Assembly (NCBI RefSeq): GCF_965638725.1
Contig: NC_134961.1
Coordinates: 7,656,641 to 7,720,640 of the forward strand
DNA from: Aptenodytes patagonicus
Taxonomy: Eukaryota; Chordata; Aves; Sphenisciformes; Spheniscidae
Direction of reading: 5' to 3'
Length of the DNA: 64,000 nucleotides
Of the stretch, positions 49,801 to 61,020 are shown one piece after another. The notes beneath the pieces are model-generated. The model made no database searches, had not been told where the DNA came from, and saw nothing but the letters and a program-made list of their open reading frames with translations. Made by a program: the position numbers and the translations under genes. Numbering within the stretch: the stretch's first letter is position 1; each line of letters begins with the position of its first letter.

Positions 49801-52800
49801 ACGAATACCCAAATTTTTGAACAAAGGCGATAGTGGGGTCTCAGACCTTTGAGCAAGAGGTCTGAGGATATCCGGTTCATCTCGAATTAGGTGTGGAAAC
49901 CCATGTGTTCCCCACCCTCCCCCATGTCTTTAATGTGACATGGCATTATCTGCCCTGGGATGTCTTTAGCTACTTCAAAGTGTTATCTATCTTAAGTTGG
50001 GTTTCATGCTTTTTATCTTCTCCCAGCCTTTGTCTTGCAACTTAGCATTTTTGTTGATGGGAATCAAGTCTTTTTTATCTGTGATGTATCTCATTCTCCT
50101 TCAGATTGCAGCAGTTTTTTTCCTCTGGCTTTTGCAGCAAATAACCCTAATACTGAACAGAACATAACTTCTCCTTCAGGTTCCAGCAATTCTTTCCTTT
50201 GGTCTTTCCGTCAAATAACCCTGAAAACTGAACAGATCGTAACTGCCACCCTGTTGTGTCAGTAGCCTGGCACTGGGCTCCATAAGATGGATATTGTTGA
50301 ACGTACTGCAGTGTGGCTCTAAACTTGACCTGATTTCCATGTTCTCTTGTTCCACTGATACTTATTTTTCAATGATTTTTTCCAGCATGTTCAATATGAC
50401 AAGCTAAAATAAGGACTCATGGGTTTGTGATATAAGCTAGTCTATGAAATCAAAGCAAAACTTGTTGCTGTAGGTCTAAAGTGCTACAGAAATTCTTTCT
50501 TCTTTCCAAAATGATTTAGTTCAGCTGGGTTGTCCTCTTTCTCAAGTCTGACTGAACAGAGATTTTCTTTGTTCTGGGGCTCATTTTAAGGGGCCATTTG
50601 AGTACCTTCCTTGAAAGAAGGTACTGCAACTGTAGGCCCTAATAAAAAAGGATCTACACCTCTGATCGGCTAGTCCTTCTCTCTCTTGCTCCCCTCCTTC
50701 ATCCAGTCTTTCTCTTCTCCATCCTGTATTTCCCCTCCCCATATATCAGAGGGGGTGACCTGTTGATTCAAACTCTATCCTGGAAGCTGCAGAAGTGGGT
50801 TGTTGCTGCTGACTGGGTTCATGGCTTGCTGCAGCCTTAGGGCAGAGACTGGGTAATTTGCCCAGTTCCTGTATATAACTGGGGGGGGGGGGGCAGGGAG
50901 AGAGAGAGAGAAAAATAATAAAAGGCTAGGAAAGATTTTTCAAATTAAAAAGGATTAAAGGCAGACCTTCTTTGTTTAGAAAGTAGATGAATAAGTGATA
51001 TGATTAAGGGATAAGTTAAGCAGGCATAACTGGTTCATACTGATGAGCAATGGATGCTACCTCACCGAAACACAGTTAGCTTTCAGTTGGTAAGATGGGG
51101 GCTCGTTTTCCACCAGCCCCTGTGGCAGAGTTCAGTCCTTGCAAACTCAACCTTTATTTTTGCCAAAGAATGTGAAAGAACTTTGCTGTAATCAAACATG
51201 GGACTCCCCTCCCATCCCCTAGTGTGGTTTAGTTAGAAAAGGTGTCAGAAAAGCCCCGTCTTCCCAGTTACCTTTTCATCTGCTTTACCCAGTCATCTGC
51301 ATTTTACTGAAGTCAGAAGCAAAGCTGGTCAGGGCCAGATTTTTAAAATGCCTCAGCTTCAACATGGGTTCGTAAAGGAAGTGCCACTCCACCTGTCAGC
51401 TCCCACTTTGGAAATAACAAAAGGTCCTAAATGGGAGCTGAAGATTTTTGATACCAAAATGTCCTATAAGCCACGCTGCTCAATGTCAGCACAGCACCTG
51501 TTGTCCCTGCCCACATCATGTCTTCTGAGTCTTAGGAGACCTTTGAGAGCAAAAAAAAAAAAGGGACAACATAAAGAGGGCAGCTGCTTTTAATGACTAG
51601 CTGAACATGAACCAGTAAGGAGAACCTCCTGCTTATCCAGCCTAAAGGCGGCCAGTGGCCTTGTGTCTAAACAGCTCTTTCCCGGGAATTATTTTAGGGG
51701 CGATACGCACTCTTATGTTAAATCAGCTCTACCAGTCTTCTGCTGTAAGTCAGTACAAAATACACACTCTTTATGTGCACTCAGCACAAAGAGGTGGAAG
51801 AACAAGACGCTGGTGTGAGCAGCTGGGTGCTGTGCTCATGCACTGCTTTGCAACGGAATGAGTTTAATCCTCCTTTCGGGTTTCTGGTTTCCCACTTTGG
51901 GCATACTCCCTATGCCCGGGGGAGCTTGTGGCCTGGGTGTCTAGCTGTGTTATGCACAGTATTTTATTGTGTTCTAGCTATACCTCCAGAAATACTTATT
52001 TTATACAGTTCACTCACTACTGGTTCAGCAAGCTAGTCTGTTCACTGACCAGCTACTTGAGGAATTCTGTCCAAGCCCCTGATGGAAATCAGAAAGAGCC
52101 TGGCATTTTCCACATTAGCTCTGTCCCACGACATGTAGAGCCTCTGTCATCCCTTCAGCTCCATACGAGCTCAGTCCTACTTAACGACACTGAATTCTGG
52201 CTTAGCATTATTAGTTACCTCCTGTTTCTGCTACTCATGCTGTCCTTTTGTTTGAAGTAGCCTATGGGTTGCGTGCCCAGACCTTTCCAGTATCTTCCTG
52301 GTAAAGGCCGATCTTGCAGGTCAAACTGCGAGTTCAAACTCTACCTGCACAACAGGGAAGATATGCTAATATTTCATTTTGACTTTATGTGCACCCCAAA
52401 AGTTGTATAGATTCCAGGAAGGGGTTGTAACTGACTTTACTGTGACATCAAGCATAAAAGCTTGGGGTTATATACAGTGGGAAAATTAGTGACCTTTTTT
52501 ACAGCAGAAGTATCACTTACTCTTTGGCCATGTAGTAAGCTGTAACATAAACGACTCCCTTGAAGGCAACGGCTTAGCAAGGAGATTAGAGCTATGCATT
52601 GGTATCAGAATCCAATTCCAGGATGAGCTAGGTCTCGTAGATACCTTTAGCTTGGGTTTCATTCACAGGTTTAATTTCAGTATATTAGAACACAAGTTCA
52701 TACTGTTAAACTGCACAATTAATGTTGGTATAAAAGTAAAGAGCATGAATGTAGGCGTTAGCCTACTGGATTGGACATGTGGTTCATTTAAATCAGGTAA

Positions 52801-55800
52801 CTTGTCTCTGCTAACGGGTGGTGAAAGGCACTGGAGATGGAAGCACAGATTTCAGTGCATGAAGGAAATAACGTGCTGAGAGAAAACTTGCTCTGCATCT
52901 CCAGAAGATAGACTGGCTTATATCCATCTGGGATAATACACAGTAACTGGTCTCTGGCACGTAGATACTGTGGTACTGGCTGTTCTAGAGAAATCTAAGA
53001 GGTTTTTTTACAATCAGAAGAATGCAGACATATCCCAGCTCTGAGGAGCTTCCACTCTAAATACACTTTGTATAAGAGAATGAATCTAGAGCAAAATGGA
53101 AAAGCATGTGAGAACAGCAACTCGGAACCCAAGTTTGTTAGATGACAGCTGACAAGATCCAACACCAAGTGTCCTGCTGGGATGTTCAGATTAGCATTTA
53201 AATGCTTAAAATTGGGTACTGATGTAAACTTTTGAAAGTCTAAATGAAGGGATGAGGAAATCTGTCGAAGGTACCTCTGCATGGGATTTGGTTTATTGGT
53301 GGCCTAAGGCAGGGTTAAGAAAAAGGATTTCCCTAGTTTTCAAGCCTCTGCTAATTTTCTTGATGGTGAAATGGTCTGTTTCCTTTCATCTTGTGGCTCT
53401 AGGAAGACCGTTCAGAAAGGAAAACTCATGGATCTCACAAACACAGTCATCATCCCACTGCTTTTTGGCAGCTTGGGGATCTTCGCCCTTTTCCGGCTAT
53501 TGCAGTGGATGCGGATGCGAGCTTACCTCCAGGAAGCAGTGGTTGTGATCACAGGGGCTACCTCTGGCCTGGGAAAAGGTAGGTACCGAAAGAAGGGCCC
53601 CAAAGGCAGGACAAGCAGAGGGTTGTGGAAGGGATACCTATTGGAATAAAGCAGTAATGAGCAGAAAGTTCCTATTGCTCTGAATTTTGAGAGACATAGC
53701 TTGCACAGCCATAGCAGTTGTAACTATAGCCAGCGCAAATTTTGATGGAAAAAAGTCTCAAAATTTGTTGACGAAAATTTTAGTCGTGCTGTATAAACTG
53801 GAGCTCATCAAAGCAAGGAACAAGTTATGCTGTTCTTGTGCTGTCAGGGGTCTTTTCTCTAAATCCTGAAAAAGCCAGGAAGTCAAATTGTTTCTCCAAA
53901 ACTTCCCAGAACTGGTGTTCTGCATTCAAGTTTGTTTTATTTCCAGATACCCTGCTATAGTTTCTACTCCTTCTCCCTGCCCTCTCCCCCAAGTTAGGGT
54001 ACCTTTTCTCTCGTGGTACAAATCCGTCCATTCTAAATTCAAACTCTTGGCAATATTAACACCAGTGAGTATTTTTTTCTAAATAAAAACACAGGTGGTT
54101 TGTTTTTTTTTTCCAGATAAAATTTATTCTTTGTTTGAGTGGATAGGTTCTCTAATTCTGCTTTCTATACTTGCTTTAAAAGCTTCTTGAAGAGAAGATA
54201 AGGTGCTCTCTGCTATCAAGGCCTTTCATTAGGACGAGTACATTTATAGAACAAATAGAGCTTAAACTGATGCTGTCTTTGCATCTGAGTTTGTCCTTAA
54301 GGATAGGGGCGTTCAGTAACTGAATGGCCAAAGGAGACGAAATGGTCCTCTCTGCCTGTCAGAACCGAAGAGCTGGGAGTGGTAAAAGAATTTGTATTTC
54401 ACATCAAGAAGAGAGAGAACTATTATCTCAGGAGAGACCTTCCAGCTGTGATAGGCTGGGCAGATGAAGCACTGTGTGTTGTTGGGTGTACAGATTTCCA
54501 CCATTATACAGTGAAGTTTCCCCCCTTACTGATTCATTGGCAAGATCTTATACTATTCCCCTCACTCCCAGTTATTAATATACTAGACCACCTCTAATTA
54601 CTGTGTGTTCTTAAACACCCTTCGTTACCACTCACTAATCTCTTCAACAAATAAGCAATTTGTCTCACTGGATCACGGAGGGGTGGCGTAGAAGAACATG
54701 CGATTGCCTCAGCAGCTGGTAGCACTGAAACAGCATGGCATCCATTCTTCAGCCTTTTCCTGATGAAGAGGATCACCTTGACGAAGCCATTCGCTCCAAG
54801 GCTTCCAAAACCTTTGGAGGTGTTCACTAAAACTGAAACTCCTAAGACCAGGCCCCACTGCAAGGTAACCGTAGTCCCTCTTAAGAAGGGCACGTAGTCA
54901 AAAGTTGCTAAGCCACTACCCATTGTATTTGAGAAGTCGTGGCAGTCCGGTGAAGTTCCCACTGACTGGAAAGGGGGAAACATAACTCCCATTTTTAAAA
55001 AGGGAAAAAAGGAAGACCCGGGGAACTACAGGCCAGTCAGTCTCACCTCTGTGCCTGGGAAGATCATGGAACAGATCCTCCTGGAAACTATGCCAAGGCA
55101 CATGGAGGACAGGGAGGTGATTCGAGACAGCCAGCATCGCTTCACCAAGGGCAGGTCCTGCCTGACTAACCTAGTGGCCTTCTATGATGGAGTGACTACA
55201 TCAGTGGACACGGGAAGGGCTACAGATGTCGTCTGTCTGGACCTCTGTAAGGCCTTTGACACGGTCCCCCACAACATCCTTCTCTCTAAACTGGAGAGCT
55301 ATGGATTTGATGGGTGGACTGTCCGGTGGGTGAGGAATTGGTTAGATGGTCGCATCCGGAGGGTTGTGGTCAACGGCTTAATGTCCAGATGGAGATCGGT
55401 GACGAGTGGCATCCCGCAGGGGTCTGTACTGGGACCGGTACTGTTTAATATCTTCATCAATGACATAGACAGTGGGATCGAGTGCATCCTCAGCAAGTTT
55501 GCAGATGACACCAAGCTGAGTGGTGCGGTCAACACACCAGAGGGACGGGATGCCATCCAGAGGGACCTGGACAAGCTCGAGAAGTGGGCCTGTGTGAACC
55601 TCATGAGGTTTAACAAGGCCAAGTGCAAGGTCCTGCACCTGGGTTGGGGCAACCCCTGGTATCAATACAGGCTGGGGGATGAAGGGATTGAGAGCAGCCC
55701 TGCTGAGAAGGACTTGGGGGTACTGGTGGATGAAAAGCTGGACATGAGCCGGCAATGTGCGCTCGCGGCCCAGAAGGCCAACCGTATCCTGGGCTACATC

Positions 55801-58800
55801 AAAAGCAGCGTGGCCAGCAGGTCGAGGGAGGGGATTCTGCCCCTCTGCTCTGCTCTGGTGAGACCCCACCTGCAGCACTGCGTCCAGCTCTGGAGCCCTC
55901 AGCATAAGAAAGACACGGACCTGTTGGAGCAGGTCCAGAAGAGGGCCACGAAAATGATCAGGAGGATGGAACACCTCTCCTGTGAAGAAAGGCTGAGAGA
56001 GTTGGGGTTGTTCAGCCTAGAGAAGAGAAGGCTTCGGGGAGACCTTATTGCAGCTGATCAGTACTTCAAGGGGGCTTATAAAAAAGATGGCGGCAAACTT
56101 TTCAGCAGGGCCTGTTGTGACAGGACAAGGGGGAATGGCTTTAAACTAAAGGGGGGTAGATTTAGACCAGATAGAAGGAAGAAATGTTTTACGCTGAGGG
56201 TGGTGAAGCACTGGCCCAGGTTGCCCAGAGAGGTGGTGGATGCCCCGTCCCTGGAAACATTCCAGGTCAGGTTGGACGGGGCTCTGAGCAACCTGCTCTA
56301 GTTGAAGCTGTCCCTGCCCACGGCAGGGGGGTTGGACTAGATGGCCTTTAGAGGTCCCTTCCAACCCAAACTAGTCTATGACTCTATGAAAAATTAAGAG
56401 GCACAGGTAAATTCGACCAGCTGATGGGGGAGGATGCATAAACAGCACAATAACTGCATAACCAGCACAGTAACTGAACACTCCAGCTGCCTCACCGCTG
56501 TTGCACGCCTGTGAAAGTCACAGGAAAATGGCATCTTGCTGTGACTTCACTGTAAATCAGCCTATCACTCAGGAGTAATAAAGCCACCTTAGATCCTCGC
56601 CAGCTAAAAGAAGTTTCAGCCTATCACCAGGTATGATGTGGATCTGCTGCTTGTCTCTGGCATTCAAACATCTACTTTTCTCTCTCCCTTGCTTCCTCCA
56701 AAGAATGTGCAAAAGCCTTCCACGCAGCTGGCTCCAAGCTGGTGCTCTGTGGCAGAGACAGTGAGAAACTCAAAGACGTGGTGCAGGAGCTTTCTACCAT
56801 GACCAATCACCGAAGGAACGTAAGTGTGGGAGAAGGAGAGGCTGCTTGTCTTGTGCGGCTGGGATTTCTGTTCGTGTTGTTACAGAAGTTACAGAATTGC
56901 TCGTGGGTTTTTCCATTGAGCAATAGGAAAAATGCAACTCTGTGGTTAGGGATAGATATTGCTATAGGAGTACACTGAGCTGACATGTCATATCTTGTAA
57001 AAACCCTACAAAAAAAAGCCATCTGAAAGACTCCTTGCCTTGTAATGGAAGTGAAAGCATGCGAGTGTGGAGCGCCCAGACCCCTTGCATATGTGTATCT
57101 GGAAAAGTGACTTTCCTTCTGTTGGCTTTTTTTTTTGATGTCTAGTTCAGCTGACAGTGGCTAAGAAAGGTATTGCTGGCTTCTGTAGAAGACACATGGG
57201 TTAAGTTTTTTACTTTTTCAGATGCATTTTTTTTAATAAGACAACAGTAAACTTTAGTACTTGAGGAGGATCTCACTTGCCCCTTTCCTAGGCTCTGGTA
57301 TAAGGAACAGGCTACAGGAGCAGAGCACAACCTGCTTCTGTCACGTACTCCTACCAAATGGAACTGCTGCGCTCTAATTGCACAAGGTTTGGCTGATACT
57401 GCTTCTGTGCTTCCAGAGCTGGGAAATCCCATCATGAGCATAAACATACAGCACATTCAGCGCAGCCTGAACTGGGTTTTTTGCTAACTTTTGTTTATTC
57501 ACAGACACACATACCTCACACTGTGGTATTTGACCTCTCGGACACTAAAACTGTCCTAAATGCTGCTGAAGAGATCCTGAAGTACTTGGGTCACGTGGAC
57601 ATACTGATCAACAATGCAGGCATCAGTTTCCGAGGCACAATTGTGGACACAGGACTGGATGTGGATAAGAAAGTGATGGAAACAAATTATTTTGGTCCTA
57701 TAGCCCTCACCAAAGGTACCCATGATGCGGATTACAGGGGGACAAGGGATTTGGCTGATACCTTCTGCAGGCCAACACAACTAAGCACAGCTTAACTTCT
57801 GTTTGTAATTGTATTTGGTACAGTACAGTATAAGAGGGGAGGAAGGTTTTGTTTTATGGGCAGGCCTAAAGGACATGCTTGGGAAGTACCTGATTAGAGA
57901 TACTGTCTTTTTTAAAAGACCTCCCGACTCTTGTCCGGCAGGAACTTATGAAGAGAGATACGGTTAGCCTGCCTGCGCTGATAAAACCCTAGAGAATGCA
58001 GTATGGGTTCTAGGTGAAGCTGTAGCTTTCCTAGGAAGCTGCTTTGGTTACACAGAAAGTTCAGCCTGGAGGGTGTCAGCTGCAGGAAATGGAAAGATGT
58101 AGTGGTGGCAGAAAAGAGCAAGTCCTGCTGACCATGCCTGTGGGAGATCATAGCAACTATAACAGCCTTTGTGCAGCCTCGCTGGCACAAGGAGCCTCCT
58201 CATAGGTGAACATCCCAGCCAGACTGCAGCTTCAGTTAGAGGCATCCTAGGCACTATCCCCTGCCCAACCCCTACACTGAACAAGGATCTTGTAGTTCAC
58301 TTAGGCATCTTTGAATGCTCTGAAAGCATTGATTCTTGACAGCAGTAATGGCAGGACTGTTATTCTGAATGGGTCTTTTCTGTCTTTTGCTAGCACTTCT
58401 CCCCTCCATGATCAAGAGGAGACAAGGCCACATTGTGGCCATCAGCAGTGTTCAAGGCAAAATAAGCATTCCTTTCAGATCCGCATGTAAGTACCTCCAC
58501 AGAAGATGGGGAAGACATATTTGGGGCACCAGACTGAATGAATACTTGGCTATTGCTTCCACATTTAGCTCTCTGTAGAGCTGGCTGCATGCAGGGAAGG
58601 CAGAGCTGTGCATCATTCTTAGTGTGGTCACAAATCACTGACAGCTGTTGAGGAAGGCACTCTCAAACACAAAATCTTAGCTCTGTCCTGAAGTTGTTAA
58701 GGGATGGGGAAGGAGAATGTGTTTTCAGTGTCTTGAAAACAGCTTAATATTCCTATCTTAACACTTGAGAGTCCCTATAAACTTTCTGATTAATTGCATT

Positions 58801-60683
58801 TTATCCTTGCTGTTTGCCTGGTTAATCTCCTCGAAGAAAGTAGGAACCTTTTGTTTTAAGAAGTTATGAAGTGCCATAGTACAACCAATGCCAAAATAAA
58901 AGCCTAAAGAGTTATCTTGATCCAGCAAACTCTTCATGCTAAATCAGTTATGACAAGAAATAATATTGGTGAGATTACTGGAAAAAGCCTTATAAAAGAT
59001 GGAGGAACTAAAAGGAGAGTGTTTGGCATACAAGCATGTGTAAATCACTGAAAATAAACATAAAAATGGGAAAGTACAGTGGTGATGGCATAAGAGCGAT
59101 AGGGCATGATGCTGAGCGAAGGAGAGCCTGGAACGTCTGGGCCAGATGGCCCAGATGGTCTTGCAGATGATCTGGGTACGACTGCACCAAGAAGTGTGTT
59201 CTGAAGAGCTTCCAGGGCACTTGCACGGTGATCAGAGCCGCGTGGGCCTGGCAGCATGGAGCTCAGCTCTTGCCTAGGTCCTCAGACAGGGTCTGCAGCC
59301 TGCGCTAAGCTCTGTGCTGCTGGTGTCAACCCTGCAGCCACGTTGAGGTGATGGCAGTCACGGTGGTAGTGACCAAGTATACATGGAAAGGGAGCGAGCA
59401 AAAGGAATCGCTCAGCCATTTAACAGGGGGAAATCCTGCCCTAGGCCACAATTCTCTGCTCCTGTCTGCTTGTGTGATCAGGTTTTGACTTGTGTGCAGC
59501 CAAGCTCTGAACCTGCTCTGCAAGTCCATAATGCTCAGCGCACGTATGCTGGCAGGGTGCTTGGCAGCGAATGTCAGCTCTGCCCTCCTGTACTGGCATC
59601 GCATTCCCCCAGCCTCAGCCTGTCTTATCAAATGCTTCCCAAGCCAGGCTTCATGTCTCCTTTATCGCGAGTGGGAGGCAGCTTGGGTTCACTCCGTAGT
59701 GCTTTGGCACGGCTGTGATATTAAGCTCAGGATCCTAGCCAGTTTCCAACTTGGGTATTTACATTTTGCGTTCCTAAATTGCCTCACTCCCACTACCTGT
59801 TGCTGCCATTCACTAAAAAAAAAACCCCCAGACCTAGGAGTCGGAGAGCAGCTGCTGGGTTCTTGCTGAGAAGTGGCTCTATTGCAGTGAAAAACCCATG
59901 CAGGGGAGTGAATCGTCCTTCAGCCCTGCTCCTTCTCCTTAGTGCATAGTCCTTTTCCTGTTTTTCAGATGCTGCCTCTAAGCATGCTACCCAGGCCTTC
60001 TTTGATTGTCTACGAGCAGAGGTAGAGCAGTATGACATTGATGTGACGGTTGTAAGCCCCGGATACATTCAGACAAACCTCTCTCTCAATGCTGTAACAG
60101 CAGATGGATCTCGCTATGGAGGTGAGATACGATTTTGTGCCCTATATCTAAAGCATCTCCACCTCACTGAGTTACTCCAAAGTGTGCTTGCAACATACGG
60201 CCTCCGGTGGGGACACAGGTTAGCCCTGAAGTATCAAAAGACAACTTTGGATGCAGGGTAGGAACAGTAACCCCCAAAATTTAGCCTTCCTAGACAGCAA
60301 CTACTGACTTCTAGCCCAACCCTGAATTATACCTGCCTGTGCTCCCATACACAACTGGTGTAAAAACCAAAACCATACAAGCAGCCATGTACAGCTGGAA
60401 CAGAGCATTCCTAGGAAAGGTACTTAAGTGTGGGCTTACCTGCTGGCGCTGGTGCTTACTCGGCTTTCCTTTGGCAGTTATGGACAAGAACACCGCCGAA
60501 GGACAGACAGCCGCAGAGGTCGCTCAGGTTGTTCTCAATGCGGTGGGACAGAAGAAGAAGGAAGTACTTGTAGCTGGCCTAACACCTTCCCTGGCTGTCT
60601 ACCTGCGAAATCTCTTCCCCAGGCTCTTCTTCACCTTAATGGCAACTAGAGCAAAAAAGGAGAGAAAAGCAAAGGACTCTTAG
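46541..60683 (+). CDS. DHRS7B: DHRS7B, short-chain dehydrogenase/reductase (seven coding exons)
   Basis: DHRS7B (PexRAP) is a membrane-anchored NADPH-dependent SDR reported to reduce acyl- or alkyl-dihydroxyacetone phosphate in ether-lipid synthesis, at peroxisome and ER membranes. Coding segments are 46541-46560, 53403-53578, 56704-56819, 57505-57715, 58394-58486, 59969-60121 and 60478-60683. Together they give 975 bases, that is 324 residues plus TAG, against 325 in human. All introns are GT-AG and every split codon closes. Visible features are a hydrophobic anchor at about residues 21-37, the nucleotide-binding TGATSGLG at 57-64, NNAG at 140-143, catalytic Ser193, and Tyr206 and Lys210 of YxxxK. 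The C-terminus is basic (KKERKAKDS). All catalytic residues are intact, so the gene looks functional. DHRS7 and HSD11B relatives are less similar in the N-terminal anchor and C-terminus. Confidence 0.95.
46876..47397 (+). mobile_element. CR1 LINE fragment (3' end, sense)
   Basis: The copy runs from a CR1 ORF2 segment (GGCCGCACCTCGAATACTGTG) through residues such as [20 protein letters not shown] to the 3' UTR, ending in GATTCTATGATTCTAG. It is 5'-truncated and only about 520 bases long. The frame breaks near 47,100, so it is not coding. It belongs to the same 3'-end class as the 35.4-kb copy. Confidence 0.95.
50881..50915. repeat. G13 run followed by (AG)n and A-rich tract
   Basis: Thirteen G, then CAGGG, seven AG units and an A run, inside DHRS7B intron 1. 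The purine-only strand is the transcribed-sense strand. Confidence 0.85.
53403..53578 (+). CDS. DHRS7B: DHRS7B coding exon 2 (membrane anchor and cofactor motif)
   Basis: Acceptor CTCTAG before 53,403 and donor AAAAG|GTAGG after 53,578. It encodes residues 8-65 and parts of Arg7 and Glu66: the hydrophobic signal-anchor, the basic/aromatic LFRLLQW junction, and the TGATSGLG dinucleotide-binding motif. Met16 (ATG at 53,428) could serve as an internal start. Confidence 0.95.
53579..56703 (+). other. DHRS7B: DHRS7B intron 2
   Basis: GT at 53,579 and AG at 56,702-56,703. About half of it is a CR1 element (54,898-56,392, possibly from about 54,840). The remainder shows nothing recognisable. Confidence 0.88.
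54898..56392 (+). mobile_element. CR1 LINE, long 5'-truncated copy with open RT frame
   Basis: This non-LTR retrotransposon holds the second half of CR1 ORF2. The frame is open for 467 codons, from just after a TAG at 54,895-54,897 to a TAG at 56,299-56,301. Reverse-transcriptase landmarks appear in order: [51 protein letters not shown] block, and the catalytic FADD at 55,498-55,509. A CR1 C-terminal domain with [15 protein letters not shown] follows. The 3' UTR ends in TATGACTCTATGAA, different from the other two copies, so it is another subfamily. The endonuclease half is absent, so it cannot move on its own. Weaker CR1-like sequence seems to reach back to about 54,840. Confidence 0.93.
56704..56819 (+). 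CDS. DHRS7B: DHRS7B coding exon 3
   Basis: Acceptor TCCAAAG before 56,704 and donor AAC|GTAAGT at 56,820. It encodes residues 67-104 after completing Glu66, including KLVLCGRD, where the Arg in the turn after beta-2 fits NADP(H) preference. It ends in phase 0. The MTNHRRN segment at its end is variable compared with human. Confidence 0.95.
56820..57504 (+). other. DHRS7B: DHRS7B intron 3
   Basis: GTAAGT donor at 56,820 and a TTTATTCACAG acceptor ending at 57,504. No repeat or other gene seen. Confidence 0.92.
57505..57715 (+). CDS. DHRS7B: DHRS7B coding exon 4 (NNAG motif)
   Basis: It encodes residues 105-174 and the first base of Ala175, and is the largest coding exon (211 bases). It contains [15 protein letters not shown], with NNAG at residues 140-143, and [15 protein letters not shown]. 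The donor is G|GTACCC at 57,716. Confidence 0.96.
57716..58393 (+). other. DHRS7B: DHRS7B intron 4
   Basis: GT at 57,716 and a TTTTGCTAG acceptor ending at 58,393. No other feature seen. Confidence 0.92.
58394..58486 (+). CDS. DHRS7B: DHRS7B coding exon 5 (catalytic serine)
   Basis: It encodes residues 176-205 plus the first base of Tyr206. [12 protein letters not shown] carries the catalytic Ser193. The donor T|GTAAGT at 58,487 splits the codon of the catalytic tyrosine, which is completed in exon 6. Confidence 0.96.
58487..59968 (+). other. DHRS7B: DHRS7B intron 5
   Basis: GTAAGT donor and a CTGTTTTTCAG acceptor ending at 59,968. Open frames at 59.0-59.9 kb are short, overlapping and unlike known proteins. 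No repeat recognised. Confidence 0.92.
59969..60121 (+). CDS. DHRS7B: DHRS7B coding exon 6 (catalytic Tyr/Lys)
   Basis: It completes Tyr206 and encodes residues 207-256, so [14 protein letters not shown] supplies the YxxxK pair (Tyr206, Lys210). [12 protein letters not shown] follows the SDR pattern after beta-6. The donor is G|GTGAGA at 60,122. Confidence 0.96.
60122..60477 (+). other. DHRS7B: DHRS7B intron 6
   Basis: A short intron of 356 bases with a CTTTGGCAG acceptor. Nothing else seen. Confidence 0.93.
60478..60683 (+). CDS. DHRS7B: DHRS7B coding exon 7 (C-terminus and stop)
   Basis: It completes Val257 and encodes residues 258-324 and TAG at 60,681-60,683. The [21 protein letters not shown] stretch is an amphipathic to hydrophobic C-terminal segment conserved in the family. 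It is followed by a basic tail. Confidence 0.96.
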
Positions 60684-61020
60684 AGCTCAGGTCATTGGAG
60701 CAGTAACTGTAGGGAGAGGCTAACCCCCTGCAGTTTGGCTGGGACATCGGTGGAGGTGCTCCCGCAGGAAAAACCTTTCTCAAAATGCTGCAGTGTACCG
60801 TTGCATGGAGGGTGGGAAGCAGTTTCCCCCACATCAGGGCAGAGCCACTTGCTGGAAGGCAGCACCTAGACCTCACCTGAAGCAGGGTGCTTGGACAAAG
60901 GGGGAGAGCTGAGGCTGCAGGGGAGGCCCATGTGCTGGAAAGACAGCACCTTACCTCACCTCACTCCAGGCATGCTCAGCTTTCCTGGCCTGCTACAAAT
61001 AAAACCCACCTGTTTTGCCT
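60684..61020 (+). other. DHRS7B: DHRS7B 3' UTR (minimum extent)
   Basis: AATAAA at 60,998-61,003 is the first canonical poly-A signal after the stop, giving a 3' UTR of about 330 bases. Another AATAAA at 61,927-61,932 could give a longer form. Which is used cannot be decided from sequence. Confidence 0.5.
60998..61003 (+). terminator. DHRS7B: Poly-A signal, proximal
   Basis: AATAAA 315 bases after the stop codon, the first on this strand after the gene. Confidence 0.5.

Larger units (their letters stand above)
46561..53402 (+). other. DHRS7B: DHRS7B intron 1
   Basis: GT at 46,561 and AG at 53,401-53,402. It holds a sense CR1 fragment (46,876-47,397) and a G13 plus AG repeat (50,881-50,915), and is visibly T-rich on the + strand. 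No other exon was recognised. Confidence 0.85.

Noticed and set aside
54594..54992. 132-codon minus-strand frame partly opposite the intron-2 CR1
   Set aside because: It runs antisense into the CR1 reverse-transcriptase region and resembles no known protein. Best explained as a shadow.
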